From positions 2,666,001 through 2,730,000 of the forward strand of contig NZ_CP083439.1 in assembly GCF_021919125.1 (NCBI RefSeq): a DNA stretch of 64,000 bases, given 5' to 3'. This document shows positions 42,751 through 53,864 of this stretch, piece by piece (positions within the stretch are counted from its first letter, which is position 1; each line of letters opens with the position of its first letter). The notes below the pieces were generated by a model that was given only the letters and a program-made list of their open reading frames with translations, had not been told where the DNA came from and ran no database searches. A program made the position numbers and the translations under genes. Origin of the DNA: Clavibacter sp. A6099 (GTDB taxonomy: Bacteria; Actinomycetota; Actinomycetes; Actinomycetales; Microbacteriaceae).

Positions 42751-44637
42751 ATGACCGACGCCCTCGTGCTCGCGGCCCGCCTGCGCGCACTCGACGACGC
42801 CGCGCTCGCCGCCCTGGTCCGCGACCGCCACGTCGATGCCGCGCGCATCGCCGACATCTTCGACCTCGCCGACGCGCTGCTCGCCCCGGACGCGGTCGCG
42901 CGGGCACTGGAGCAGCTCGACCGCACGGCGCTGGCCGTCCTCGCAGTCGCAGCGGAGGACGGGGCGACCGCCGGACCGGTCTCCCTGGGCGCCGTCCGGG
43001 ACTCGCTGGCCCGCCGCTCGGGCGAGGACCAGCTGGATCCGGCGGAGCTGACGGACGCAGCACGCCGCGCCGCGGACACGCTCCTGGCCGGCGTGGACGA
43101 CGCGGGCATCACGACGCATCCGGAGGTCGCGGCCGCCCTCGCCGCCTGGCCCGCCGCCGGCCTCCCGGGGACGGACGAGCTGGCCCGGCTCGCGCCGCCC
43201 GCCCCGCTCGCCGCCGTCCCGCGCGTCGACCCCGACGAGGTCGACCGACGGGCAGGCGAGAGCGCGTTCCGGTCGGTGGTCGCCGTCGCCGCCCTCGTGG
43301 ATGAGCTGGCCCGCGAGCCCGCGCGCGAGCTGAGCCGGGGCGGCATGTCCCTTCCCGACGCGCGCCGGCTCGCCGCCGCGCTCGGCGCCGACCTCGACGA
43401 CGTCCCCGCCTACCTGTCCCTCGCCGACCGCGCGACGCTCGTGGCCCGGTCGGATCGCGCATGGTCCACGACGACGACCTCCGCCGCCTGGTCCGCACGG
43501 CCGACCGCCGAGCGGTGGGAGGCACTCGCCGCGGCCTGGCTGGAGGCGCTGGCGCCCGCGACCCGCGGCATCCTCGCCGAGCGCGCCGAGGCGTCGTGGG
43601 GAGCGGGGCTCGTCGACAGCGTCCTCTGGCGCTTCCCCGGCGGATCCGCCTGGATCGGCGAGCGCATCACCGCCTTCACGCGCGACGCCGGGCTCCTCGG
43701 CATCTCGACGGGCGACGTCCCGAGCTCCGCGGGCCGCGCGCTCCTCACGACGGGGCCGGGTGCCGCGGCCTCCGCGCTGGCGCCGCACCTGCCCGCCGAG
43801 GTCGACCGGGTCTACCTGCAGCACGACCTCACCGTCGTCTCCCCCGGGCCGCTCGATCCCGCGGTCGAGTCGCGCCTGCTCGAGGTCGCCGACGCCGAGG
43901 GGCGGGGGCTGGCCGCGACCTACCGGATCTCCGCCGCATCCGTCACGCGCGCCCTCGCATCCGGCGCGACGGCCGACGCCGTCCGCGCCCTCCTCGCGGA
44001 GATCTCGCTGACCGGCATCCCCCAGCCCCTCGACTACCTCCTCGACGAGGCCGCCGCGCGCTTCGGCCGCCTCCGCGTCCGCCCGGCCTCGCCCTCCGAC
44101 GCGGTCCCGGATGCCCGGTCGGCGATCGTCTCCGACGACGGGCCGCTGCTCGCCACCCTCCTCGTCGACCGCGACCTCGCACCGCTGCGGCTCGTGCGCG
44201 CGGGCAACGCGGTGCTCACCTCCGCCGCATCGCCCGACGCCGTGGAGCGCGCGCTCGCGGCCGCCCGGCTCGCCCCCTTGCGCGAGGACGCCGCAGGGCA
44301 TCGCATCGCACCGGCCCCGCGGACCGCCCCGGCGTCTGCGCCCGAAGCGGATCCCGAGCCCGATGCCGCGGACGCCCTGGTGTCCCGCCTCCGCGCGGCC
44401 GACGACCCCGACGACGGCGCCGCCTGGACGACGCGCCAGCTCGAGGTGGCGATCCGCGCCAAGGCGGCCCTCCGCGTCCGCGTGCGCATGCCGGACGGCC
44501 GCGAGGTGGACCACGTGCTCGAGCCCTCCAGCGTGGCCGGCGGACGACTGCGCGCACGCGACCGCGTCGCCGACGTCGAGCGCACCCTTCCCCTGTCGAG
44601 CATCGTGGAGATCTCCCCCGCGCCGGCGAGCGCGTGA
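42751..44637 (+). CDS. XPB-associated helicase N-terminal domain protein
   Basis: A 628-residue protein, usually annotated as helicase-associated and having an XPB/Ssl2-like N-terminal domain (about 340-480: YLQHDLTVVSPGPLDPAVES, YRISAASVTRALASG). Alanine-rich helical repeats fill residues 1-330. A WYL-like beta segment (ALRVRVRMPDGREVDHVLEP) ends the protein. It has no ATPase motifs. It is immediately followed by the XPB helicase gene and probably works with it in nucleic-acid unwinding or repair. Confidence 0.8.
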   Translation: MTDALVLAARLRALDDAALAALVRDRHVDAARIADIFDLADALLAPDAVARALEQLDRTALAVLAVAAEDGATAGPVSLGAVRDSLARRSGEDQLDPAELTDAARRAADTLLAGVDDAGITTHPEVAAALAAWPAAGLPGTDELARLAPPAPLAAVPRVDPDEVDRRAGESAFRSVVAVAALVDELAREPARELSRGGMSLPDARRLAAALGADLDDVPAYLSLADRATLVARSDRAWSTTTTSAAWSARPTAERWEALAAAWLEALAPATRGILAERAEASWGAGLVDSVLWRFPGGSAWIGERITAFTRDAGLLGISTGDVPSSAGRALLTTGPGAAASALAPHLPAEVDRVYLQHDLTVVSPGPLDPAVESRLLEVADAEGRGLAATYRISAASVTRALASGATADAVRALLAEISLTGIPQPLDYLLDEAAARFGRLRVRPASPSDAVPDARSAIVSDDGPLLATLLVDRDLAPLRLVRAGNAVLTSAASPDAVERALAAARLAPLREDAAGHRIAPAPRTAPASAPEADPEPDAADALVSRLRAADDPDDGAAWTTRQLEVAIRAKAALRVRVRMPDGREVDHVLEPSSVAGGRLRARDRVADVERTLPLSSIVEISPAPASA

Positions 44638-44657
44638 GCGCGCCTAGGCTGACGGGC

Positions 44658-46298
44658 ATGCCCGACGGCCCCCTCATCGTCCAGAGCGACCGCACCGTCC
44701 TCCTCGAGGTGGCCCACGCGGACGCCGAGGACGCGCGCCACGATCTCGCCGTCTTCGCCGAGCTGGAGCGCGCGCCCGAGCACATCCACACGTACCGGAT
44801 CACCCGGCTCGGCCTCTGGAACGCCCGCGCCGCCGGGCACACCGCCGAGGACATGCTCGCCACCCTCGAGCGCTACTCCCGGTTCCCCGTGCCGCAGTCG
44901 GTGACGGTGGACGTGACCGACACGGTCGGCCGCTACGGCCGCCTCGTCATCGGGCGCGACGCCGACGGCGAGCTGCAGATCTCGAGCACCGAGTCCGCCG
45001 TCCTCTCGGAGGTCGCGAGCTCCCGCCGCATCGCGCCGCTGCTCACGGAGCGCGTCGACGCGACGACCTACCGCGTGCAGGCGTGGGCGCGCGGCCAGCT
45101 CAAGCAGGAGCTCGTGAAGATCGGCTGGCCCGCCGAGGACCTGGCCGGCTACACGCCCGGGACGCCGCACGACATGGCGCTCGTGGAGGACGGCTGGACG
45201 CTCCGCGGCTACCAGACCGACGCGGTCGACCACTTCCTCGACGGCGGATCCGGCGTGGTCGTCCTCCCCTGCGGCGCCGGCAAGACGCTCGTCGGCGCGG
45301 CCGCCATGGCCCGCGCCAAGACGACGACGCTGATCCTCGTCACGAACACCGTGTCGGCGCGCCAGTGGCGCTCGGAGCTGCTCAAGCGCACCACGCTCAC
45401 CGAGGACGAGATCGGCGAGTACTCGGGCCAGTCCCGCGAGGTCAAGCCCGTGACCATCGCGACGTACCAGATCCTCACCGCCAAGAGGAAGGGCGAGTAC
45501 GCGCACCTCGCGCTCCTCGACGCGCTCGACTGGGGCCTCGTCGTCTACGACGAGGTGCACCTCCTGCCCGCGCCCGTCTTCAAGCTGACCGCGGACCTCC
45601 AGGCCCGCCGCCGCCTCGGCCTCACGGCCACGCTCGTGCGGGAGGACGGCCGCGAGGGCGACGTCTTCAGCCTCATCGGCCCCAAGCGGTTCGACGCACC
45701 GTGGAAGGAGATCGAGGCCCAGGGCTTCATCTCCCCCGCCGAGTGCTTCGAGGTGCGCATCGACCTGCCCGACGACGAGCGCCTCGTCTACGCCGCGGCC
45801 GCGGACGACGAGCGCTACCGGCTCGCCGCCACCGCGCCGGCGAAGCTCGACGTGACGCGCGCCCTCGTCGAGCGGCACCGCGGCGAGAGCATCCTCGTCA
45901 TCGGGCAGTACCTGGAGCAGATCGACGAGCTCTCGGCGGCGCTCGGCGCTCCGAAGCTCACGGGCGCGACGCCCGTCGCCGAGCGCGAGCGGCTCTACCA
46001 GGCGTTCCGCGACGGCACCGAGCGGGTCCTCGTCGTGAGCAAGGTCGCCAACTTCTCGGTGGACCTGCCCGACGCCACGGTCGCGATCCAGGTGTCCGGC
46101 TCGTTCGGATCCCGCCAGGAGGAGGCGCAGCGCCTCGGTCGCCTGCTCCGCCCCGAGGCGTCCGGCCTGTCCGCGAGCTTCTACACGCTCGTCTCCCGCG
46201 ACACCGTCGACCAGGACTTCGCCCAGAACCGCCAGCGCTTCCTGGCCGAGCAGGGCTACAGCTACACGATCCTCGACGCCGCCGGCATCGCGGCCTGA
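44658..46298 (+). CDS. XPB-family DNA repair helicase
   Basis: A 546-residue SF2 helicase. The N-terminal domain (1-175) resembles the XPB damage-recognition domain. Motif I is VVVLPCGAGKTLVGAA, motif II VVYDEVHLLPA (DEVH), motif III LGLTATLVREDG and motif VI QRLGRLLRP. It should unwind DNA 3'-5' with ATP. A GTG at 44634 overlaps the upstream stop, but TAGGCT ends 7 nt before the ATG at 44658, so I chose the ATG. Confidence 0.93.
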   Translation: MPDGPLIVQSDRTVLLEVAHADAEDARHDLAVFAELERAPEHIHTYRITRLGLWNARAAGHTAEDMLATLERYSRFPVPQSVTVDVTDTVGRYGRLVIGRDADGELQISSTESAVLSEVASSRRIAPLLTERVDATTYRVQAWARGQLKQELVKIGWPAEDLAGYTPGTPHDMALVEDGWTLRGYQTDAVDHFLDGGSGVVVLPCGAGKTLVGAAAMARAKTTTLILVTNTVSARQWRSELLKRTTLTEDEIGEYSGQSREVKPVTIATYQILTAKRKGEYAHLALLDALDWGLVVYDEVHLLPAPVFKLTADLQARRRLGLTATLVREDGREGDVFSLIGPKRFDAPWKEIEAQGFISPAECFEVRIDLPDDERLVYAAAADDERYRLAATAPAKLDVTRALVERHRGESILVIGQYLEQIDELSAALGAPKLTGATPVAERERLYQAFRDGTERVLVVSKVANFSVDLPDATVAIQVSGSFGSRQEEAQRLGRLLRPEASGLSASFYTLVSRDTVDQDFAQNRQRFLAEQGYSYTILDAAGIAA

Positions 46299-46376
46299 TC
46301 TCCGGCGCGCATCCGCCGGGACCGCTCGCCACACGCGTCCAGGCCGCTCCCAGCGAGCGCGCAGATACTTCATCCC

Positions 46377-47069
46377 ATGAGCGATGGCCCGAAGATCCTT
46401 ATCGTCGATGACGAACCCAACATCCGCGACCTGCTGACCACGAGCCTCCGGTTCGCCGGGTTCGCGGTCCGCGCCGTCGGCAACGGCGCCCAGGCCATAT
46501 CGGCCGTCCTCGAGGAGGAGCCCGACCTCATCATCCTCGACGTGATGCTGCCGGACATGAACGGCTTCGGCGTCACCAAGCGCCTCCGGGCCGCCGGGTA
46601 CACGGCGCCCATCCTCTTCCTCACGGCGAAGGACGACACCGAGGACAAGATCACGGGCCTCACGGTCGGCGGCGACGACTACGTCACCAAGCCGTTCAGC
46701 CTCGACGAGATCGTCGCGCGCATCAAGGCGATCCTCCGCCGCACGATGCACGCCGACGAGGACGCCATCATCCGCGCGGGCGAGCTCACCATGGACCAGG
46801 ACACGCACGAGGTCCTCGTGGGCGAGGAGCCCATCGAGCTGAGCCCCACCGAGTTCAAGCTCCTCCGCTACCTCATGCTGAACCCCAACCGCGTGCTGTC
46901 GAAGGCCCAGATCCTCGATCACGTGTGGGAGTACGACTTCAACGGAGACGCGGGCATCGTCGAGTCCTACATCTCCTACCTGCGCCGCAAGCTCGACCAG
47001 CACTCGTCCGAGCCGGTCATCCAGACCAAGCGCGGGTTCGGCTACATGCTCAAGGCAGCCAAGTCCTGA
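46377..47069 (+). CDS. OmpR/PhoB-family response regulator
   Basis: A 230-residue regulator. The receiver domain (6-118) contains DDE, the phosphoacceptor Asp in IILDVMLPDM, and KPF. The winged-helix domain (about 130-228) contains LSPTEFKLLRYLMLNPNRVL and ESYISYLRRKLD. It resembles mycobacterial TcrX/PrrA-type proteins. A GATACT box precedes the ATG by 7 nt. The histidine kinase follows after a hairpin. Confidence 0.93.
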   Translation: MSDGPKILIVDDEPNIRDLLTTSLRFAGFAVRAVGNGAQAISAVLEEEPDLIILDVMLPDMNGFGVTKRLRAAGYTAPILFLTAKDDTEDKITGLTVGGDDYVTKPFSLDEIVARIKAILRRTMHADEDAIIRAGELTMDQDTHEVLVGEEPIELSPTEFKLLRYLMLNPNRVLSKAQILDHVWEYDFNGDAGIVESYISYLRRKLDQHSSEPVIQTKRGFGYMLKAAKS

Positions 47070-47104
47070 ACCTCCGGGCCCGCATGAGGACCCGCTCCAC
47101 CTGA

Positions 47105-47135
47105 ACGGCCGGGCGCCCACTGGGCGCCCGGCCGT
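47105..47135 (+). terminator. Hairpin between response regulator and kinase genes
   Basis: A perfect 14-bp stem (ACGGCCGGGCGCCC and complement) with a 3-nt loop. It may end or reduce transcription into the kinase gene. Confidence 0.75.
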
Positions 47136-47190
47136 CCGCACATGCTGGGTCGCATATCCTCGACAAAGGTCAGCGAGACGGGAACACGAG

Positions 47191-48951
47191 GTGCGGCCAG
47201 TGCACGACTACGTGTCGGAGAAGTGGAACAACGTCTCCCTGCGCACCAAGATCACGAGCGTCACGGTGCTCCTGCTCCTGCTGGGCCTCCTCGTCTCGGG
47301 CGCCGGCACCATGTACCTGCTGCGGCAGCAGATGGTGAGCCAGCTCGACGCGCAGCTCCGGGTCACCATCACGCAGCTCCCGAAGGTGCTCAACACGGAC
47401 GCCTCGATGCCGGACACCTTCACCCAGGACGACGTGGCCACCGCCGATCCCGCCTGGTTCGTGGTGCTCCTGGACGCCCAGGGCGACGTGCTCGCTGACA
47501 ACTGGACGGGCGACTCCGCCGAGCACCCGCGCGTCTTCGGCCTCGACCTGGCGCGCGCCTCGCAGATCAACAACGAGATCGTCGTCTTCTCGGACAACTC
47601 AGGCAAGAAGGCCTGGCACGGCATCGTCCGGGTGTCGCAGAACGCCTCACCGGACGCGATGGAGTACTCCACGCTCGTCGTGGCCCGCCCGCTCGAGCAG
47701 GTGGACGACCTCGTCGCCACGTACATCGTCATCTTCGCGAGCTTCGGCCTCGCCGTGGTCGTGCTCGGCGCCGCGGTCACGCGCATGCTGGTGACCAGCA
47801 CGTTCGGCCCGTTGCGCGAGGTCGAGCGCACCGCGGCGGCCATCGCGGGCGGCGACTTCAGCCAGCGACTCGGCGGTGCCACCCCGAACACCGAGGTCGG
47901 ACGCCTCAACCGCTCCCTCAACATGATGCTCAGCCGCATCGACCGCGCCTTCGCCGACCGCGCCAAGACCATCGACCAGATGCGGCGCTTCGTCGGCGAC
48001 GCCAGCCACGAGCTCCGCACGCCGCTGGTCTCCGTGCGCGGCTACGCCGAGCTGTACCGGATGGGGGCGCTGCAGACGCCCGAGGACGTGTCCCAGGCCA
48101 TGGAGCGCATCGAGAAGGAGGCCATCCGCATGGGCGGGCTGGTCGAGGACCTCCTCGAGCTCGCGCGGCTGGACGAGACGAAGCCGCTGCAGCTCGCGCC
48201 CGTGGACCTCTACCCCATCGCGCGCGACGCCGCCCTCGACGCGATGGCCTCATCCCAGACCCGGACCGTGACGGCGCTCCCGCCCGTCCTCGTCAACCCC
48301 GTCGGCCCGGTCCTCGACGCCGACGGCCTCGAACCCACCCAGGACCTGTCGCCGGACGCGCAGCGCGGTACGGCGACGACGTCGGGGAACGACGCGACGG
48401 GACCCATCGCCTTCGCCGGCGCCACGCTGTCGCGGTTCCGCTCCCGGCGCTCGCGCCGCCCCGGCGAGACGGCGACGGACGCCCTCGCCCCGGCTCGCCC
48501 CGGCGACGACGACGCGCGCGTCCCCGCCGAGGGCTTCGCCATGGTGCAGGCGGAGGAGAACAAGATCCGGCAGGTGGTCACCAACCTCATCGGCAACGCG
48601 GTGCGCTTCACCCCCGCCGGCAGCCCCATCGAGCTCGCCACCGTCGTCGACGAGGCCGCACGCGAGGCGCGCATCGAGGTCCGCGACCACGGAGACGGCG
48701 TGCCCCCGCAGATCCGCGAGAAGATCTTCCAGCGCTTCTGGCGCGCCGACACGTCGCGCACCAGGGAGACCGGCGGCAGCGGGCTCGGTCTCGCCATCGT
48801 GTCCGCCATCGTCGCCGCGCACCGCGGCCGCGTGGACGTCGTCGAGACCGAGGGCGGCGGCGCTACCTTCCGCGTGATCCTGCCCCTCCTCCCCAGCACC
48901 GAGGGCTCGACGGCCTCCACGCCCAGCGCCCCCGCAGCTCCCGCATCCTGA
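47191..48951 (+). CDS. Sensor histidine kinase
   Basis: A 586-residue membrane kinase, partner of the preceding regulator. A first membrane helix (about 23-45), an extracellular sensor domain (46-175) and a second helix (about 178-203) lead to HAMP, then the H-box DASHELRTPLVSVRGY and the ATPase (NLIGNAVRFTP, VRDHGDGVP, GSGLGLAIV). A poorly conserved basic and proline-rich insert of about 100 residues separates the dimerisation and ATPase domains; this is unusual. The GTG at 47191 was taken as start. Confidence 0.92.
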   Translation: MRPVHDYVSEKWNNVSLRTKITSVTVLLLLLGLLVSGAGTMYLLRQQMVSQLDAQLRVTITQLPKVLNTDASMPDTFTQDDVATADPAWFVVLLDAQGDVLADNWTGDSAEHPRVFGLDLARASQINNEIVVFSDNSGKKAWHGIVRVSQNASPDAMEYSTLVVARPLEQVDDLVATYIVIFASFGLAVVVLGAAVTRMLVTSTFGPLREVERTAAAIAGGDFSQRLGGATPNTEVGRLNRSLNMMLSRIDRAFADRAKTIDQMRRFVGDASHELRTPLVSVRGYAELYRMGALQTPEDVSQAMERIEKEAIRMGGLVEDLLELARLDETKPLQLAPVDLYPIARDAALDAMASSQTRTVTALPPVLVNPVGPVLDADGLEPTQDLSPDAQRGTATTSGNDATGPIAFAGATLSRFRSRRSRRPGETATDALAPARPGDDDARVPAEGFAMVQAEENKIRQVVTNLIGNAVRFTPAGSPIELATVVDEAAREARIEVRDHGDGVPPQIREKIFQRFWRADTSRTRETGGSGLGLAIVSAIVAAHRGRVDVVETEGGGATFRVILPLLPSTEGSTASTPSAPAAPAS

Positions 48952-48997
48952 TCTCCGCATAGCCTCCGCCCGTCCCACGACGAGAAGGAGGAGACGC

Positions 48998-49288
48998 ATG
49001 ACGAGGTACCAGGTGGACAGCGAGGCCGTCCTGTCGGCCACCGCGGCGGTCCAGGGCAGCATCGGCCGCATCCAGGCGGAGGTGGCGGGCCTCCATGGCC
49101 AGCTCGCCGACCTGCAGGGGTCGTGGTCCGGCAGCGCCGCGACGGCGTTCCAGGGCGTGGTCGCCGAGTGGAAGGGCACGCAGCAGCGCGTCGAGGAGGC
49201 GCTGGCGAGCATCAACCAGGCGTTGAGCGCCGCCGCCCGCCAGTACGCGGAGGTGGAGGAGGGCAACGCCCGCATGTTCGCGCACTAG
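48998..49288 (+). CDS. WXG100 (ESAT-6-like) protein
   Basis: A 96-residue helical hairpin protein with the central turn DLQGSWSG (WSG is the WXG motif) and the end EEGNARMFAH. Such proteins are exported by type VII (ESX) secretion, but no ESX component or LXG toxin lies in this window. An AAGGAGGAG site precedes the ATG and TAGCCT lies upstream at 48961-48966, so it has its own promoter. Confidence 0.92.
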   Translation: MTRYQVDSEAVLSATAAVQGSIGRIQAEVAGLHGQLADLQGSWSGSAATAFQGVVAEWKGTQQRVEEALASINQALSAAARQYAEVEEGNARMFAH

Positions 49289-49327
49289 CCGCATCCGCCA
49301 TCCGGCCGCGCGGCCGGACGGCCGAGG

Positions 49328-49374
49328 CACGACGAAGCGGGCGGCCCCGGTGAGGGACCGCCCGCTTCGTCGTG
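49328..49374. terminator. Bidirectional terminator between WXG100 gene and groEL
   Basis: CACGACGAAGCGGGCGG and its complement form a perfect 17-bp stem with a 13-nt loop between convergent genes. Confidence 0.85.
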
Positions 49375-49419
49375 CTGTTCGTGCTGGTGAGCGGGGCGTC
49401 GCCGCCCCACGCGGTCGGA

Positions 49420-51153
<1,734 letters not shown>

Positions 51154-51181
51154 TCACAGGCCGGGCGCCGGTCGGGACACG

Positions 51182-51215
51182 ACGACGCCGCCGCCCGGAC
51201 GGGCGACGGCGTCGT
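51182..51215 (-). terminator. Terminator of cold-shock gene
   Basis: ACGACGCCG with CGGCGTCGT and CGCCC with GGGCG, one mismatch, 4-nt loop. It starts 13 nt after the stop of the minus-strand csp gene. Confidence 0.7.
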
Positions 51216-51228
51216 GGTGGGATGCTCC

Positions 51229-51447
51229 CTAGGCCAGCGTGACGTTCTCCGCCTGCAGGCCCTTGGAGCCCTGGCCGATCTCGAAGGCGACGCGCTGCCC
51301 CTCCTCGAGGACCTTGTAGCCGGACATCTCGATCGCCGAGTAGTGGACGAAGACGTCCTGCTGGGCAGGACCGCCCTCGACGGCGTCCACGGTGATGAAC
51401 CCGAACCCCTTCTCCCCGTTGAACCACTTCACGGTGCCGTTGGCCAT
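51229..51447 (-). CDS. Cold-shock protein (CspA family)
   Basis: A 72-residue single cold-shock domain. [18 protein letters not shown] contains RNP1 and [10 protein letters not shown] contains RNP2. It should act as an RNA chaperone. It is classical, unlike the extended protein at 41929. About 220 bp separate it from the LytR_C gene; this may include a long 5' leader as in other cold-shock mRNAs. Confidence 0.95.
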   Translation of the reverse strand: MANGTVKWFNGEKGFGFITVDAVEGGPAQQDVFVHYSAIEMSGYKVLEEGQRVAFEIGQGSKGLQAENVTLA

Positions 51448-51667
51448 GTGCTTCTCCATGTGCGAATGCGCGATGTCGGAGGCGCGGTGCCGCCACCCCC
51501 GGGTCGGCCGCGGGGCCCTGCATCGACCCCGCGCCACGCCCTCGGGACGTACGGCGCGCAGCACCTGGACGCGGCGGGCGTGCGACCAGGCAGCACGATA
51601 GACAGAGGCGACGACGCCCCGTCGGGTTACTCCACGGACACCACTCGGCGGACCGGGACGGAGGCGG

Positions 51668-52240
51668 TCAGCCCTTGGCGGCGTAGTCCGCGCCGAGCAC
51701 TGCCGTGAGCTTCGACGCCTGGGCCGCCGCCGTGCCCTCGGCTGGCCGGAACTGGTCGGACTGCGCCACGTCTCCCACCCCCAGCTGCGCGACGAGGCCG
51801 CGCGCGGCGCCCTCGTCCGCATCGTCGTAGTAGTAGACGGTCGTGGTGGCGATGTCGGTGGAGCTGGCGTTCAAGCGGGACGCGATGGCCCAGCCCTCCT
51901 TCTCGAGCGCCGTCGCCGCCCGGGCCGAGAGGCCCGACGTCCTCGTGCCGTTGAGGACGGTCACGACCATGCCGGGCACGGCGGTGGGAGCCGCGGTCGG
52001 CTCCTCCGTGGGCGCCGCCTCCTCGGAGGACCCACCGCTCGGGATGATGTCGGTGAACGAGACCCGGTCGTTGATGACGAAGAGCCCGACGACGCCGAGG
52101 CCCACGAGCAGGCCGGTCGCGAGCGCCGCCCACGCGAAGGCGCGGAAGCGGTGGTGAGGCGGACGGGGCGCGCGGTGGGCGCCCACGCGGCTCAGGTCGC
52201 CGGGGACCTCGTCGAAGCGGTCGGGAGCGTGGGAGGGCAT
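51668..52240 (-). CDS. LytR C-terminal domain membrane protein
   Basis: A 190-residue protein. A cytoplasmic N-terminus with many Arg/Pro (1-32), one membrane helix (about 34-57), a Thr/Pro-rich spacer and an extracellular LytR_C domain (about 90-185: [39 protein letters not shown]). The domain usually follows LCP ligases that attach polymers to the wall; here it is alone. It follows the DUF3263 gene, 33 bp apart, probably one transcript. Confidence 0.85.
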   Translation of the reverse strand: MPSHAPDRFDEVPGDLSRVGAHRAPRPPHHRFRAFAWAALATGLLVGLGVVGLFVINDRVSFTDIIPSGGSSEEAAPTEEPTAAPTAVPGMVVTVLNGTRTSGLSARAATALEKEGWAIASRLNASSTDIATTTVYYYDDADEGAARGLVAQLGVGDVAQSDQFRPAEGTAAAQASKLTAVLGADYAAKG

Positions 52241-52273
52241 GGGGGTCTCGTGTCTCCTCGGTGGGGCGCGGGG

Positions 52274-52603
52274 TCAGCGCGCGGTCGGTCGGTGCGGGAG
52301 ACCGGTGGGCAGGGCGCGTGCCGCGCGCGCGGCGGCGCGCGTCTCGCGGAGGCGCAGGAGGCGCCCGACGAGCAGGGGGTCGTAGGCGAGGGCCTCGCGC
52401 GTCTCGAGCAGGGATCCGAGCAGCTGGTAGTAGCGCGTGGCCGAGAGGCCGAAGGTCTGGCGGATGGCCTCCTCCTTCGCCCCAGCGTGACGCATCCAGT
52501 CCCGCTCGAAGTCGAGGACCGCGCGGTCGCGCGCATCGAGCTCGACGACGGGATGCGGTCCGGCCGCCGGAGCGGTCGTGGAGCTGGTCTCGCGCTGGTC
52601 CAC
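52274..52603 (-). CDS. DUF3263 protein
   Basis: A 109-residue protein. LDFERDWMRHAGAKEEAIRQ and FGLSATRYYQLLGSLLETRE are the DUF3263 signature, which resembles a sigma-70-like helix-turn-helix and may bind DNA. The GTG at 52603 has AAGGAG 7 nt upstream; in-frame ATGs further up lack a site. It is usually paired with the LytR_C gene, as here. Confidence 0.85.
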   Translation of the reverse strand: MDQRETSSTTAPAAGPHPVVELDARDRAVLDFERDWMRHAGAKEEAIRQTFGLSATRYYQLLGSLLETREALAYDPLLVGRLLRLRETRAAARAARALPTGLPHRPTAR

Positions 52604-52839
52604 GGCATGCTCCTTCCCCGACATCCCCCACATACTAGGTGCGCCTCGCTGGGCGCCTCGCGCAGCATGCCGGGGTGTCCACGCACCGCGACGGGCAGGG
52701 CCGCACCGCATCGCGTCCGCTCGCGTCCCGGAGCGGATCGTCCCCCGCATGCAGGAATCGACGGGTGCCTCCGGCGGTTGTCCATGGAGGCGCGCTGGGA
52801 CGCCGCCCCTAGGATCGACCAGCGAGAAAGGACCCGCAC

Positions 52840-53241
52840 ATGGCCTACGAGATCGAGAAGACCGACGACGAGTGGCGCCAGGAGCTCTCCCCGGAGGAGT
52901 ACGCGGTGCTGCGCCAGCAGGCCACCGAGCGCCCCTGGACCGGCGAGCTGCTGGACGAGGAGCGCACCGGCGTCTACGGATGCAAGGCCTGCGGCGCCGA
53001 GCTCTTCACGAGCGACACCAAGTTCGACTCCCACTGCGGGTGGCCGAGTTTCTACGCGCCGAAGGAGAGCGACGCGGTCAAGCTGTACACGGACACGAGC
53101 CTCGGCATGAAGCGCGTCGAGGTCGTCTGCGCCCGCTGCGGATCGCACCTCGGGCACGTCTTCGACGACGCACCGCAGACCCCCACCGGCGACCGGTTCT
53201 GCATGAACTCGGTCTCCATGTCGTTCCGCACCGCGGAGTGA
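52840..53241 (+). CDS. msrB: Peptide-methionine (R)-S-oxide reductase
   Basis: A 133-residue MsrB, which reduces methionine-R-sulfoxide in proteins with thioredoxin. GCKACG (46-51) and CARCGSHLGHVF hold the zinc CxxC pairs. The catalytic Cys lies in RFCMNS and HCGWPSF is conserved. AAAGGA precedes the ATG and TAGGAT at 52810-52815 is a plausible -10. Its stop overlaps the nitroreductase start (GTGA), so both genes are probably co-translated. Confidence 0.96.
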   Translation: MAYEIEKTDDEWRQELSPEEYAVLRQQATERPWTGELLDEERTGVYGCKACGAELFTSDTKFDSHCGWPSFYAPKESDAVKLYTDTSLGMKRVEVVCARCGSHLGHVFDDAPQTPTGDRFCMNSVSMSFRTAE

Positions 53242-53849
53242 TCGACGTGCCGCGGCATCGGGCGGGCGGCACCCCCGACCCGTCCGGGCCCGGCACCCCC
53301 GCGCACAGCGGACCCGTGTTTGAGGCGCTCCGCGGTCGGCGGTCCCGCTCGTCCGTGGGCGAATCGGCCCCGACGCACGAGGAGCTCGTCCCGCTCGTCG
53401 CCGCGGTCTCCCGGCTCGCCGACCACGGCGGGCTGCGGCCGTGGCGGATCGTCGAGATCCGCGGAGGCGCGCGTGAACGGCTCGGCGCCGCGATGGACGA
53501 GGCGGCCGGCGATCCCGGATCGGGCAAGCACCGCAAGAAGACCCATCGCGCGAGCCTGCTCGTCGCCGTCGTCGTCGTCCGCACCCCGAGCCGCAAGGCG
53601 CCGGACTGGGAGCAGGAGGCGGTCGCCGCGGGCGTCGCGCACGCCCTCACGCTGTTGCTCGAGGAGCAGGGGTGGGGCGTGTTCTGGCGCACGGGCAGCC
53701 TCACGCGCAGCGAGCCGGTGCGACGGATGCACGGCCTGCGCGACGGCGAGGACCTGCTCGGCTGGCTCTACGTCGGCGATGCCGCCGACGACGACAAGGG
53801 CCCGCGCCCGACCGTCGACGGCGAGCGGATGATCACCGTCCTCGACTGA
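53238..53849 (+). CDS. Nitroreductase-family protein
   Basis: A 203-residue FMN-binding protein of the nitroreductase fold. FEALRGRRSRSSVGESAPTH and LVPLVAAVSRLADHGGLRPW bind the FMN phosphate and isoalloxazine. AAGVAHALTLLLEEQGWGVF and LLGWLYVGDA complete the pattern. The electron donor is probably NAD(P)H, the substrate unknown. It starts at GTG 53238, overlapping msrB, which suggests a role in oxidative-stress repair. Confidence 0.87.
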   Translation: MIDVPRHRAGGTPDPSGPGTPAHSGPVFEALRGRRSRSSVGESAPTHEELVPLVAAVSRLADHGGLRPWRIVEIRGGARERLGAAMDEAAGDPGSGKHRKKTHRASLLVAVVVVRTPSRKAPDWEQEAVAAGVAHALTLLLEEQGWGVFWRTGSLTRSEPVRRMHGLRDGEDLLGWLYVGDAADDDKGPRPTVDGERMITVLD

Positions 53850-53864
53850 GCGAGCGGCATCGAG

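Noticed and set aside
44634-44657. GTG start for XPB overlapping the upstream stop
   Set aside because: No Shine-Dalgarno; the TAGGCT + 7 nt arrangement and normal N-terminus favour the ATG at 44658.
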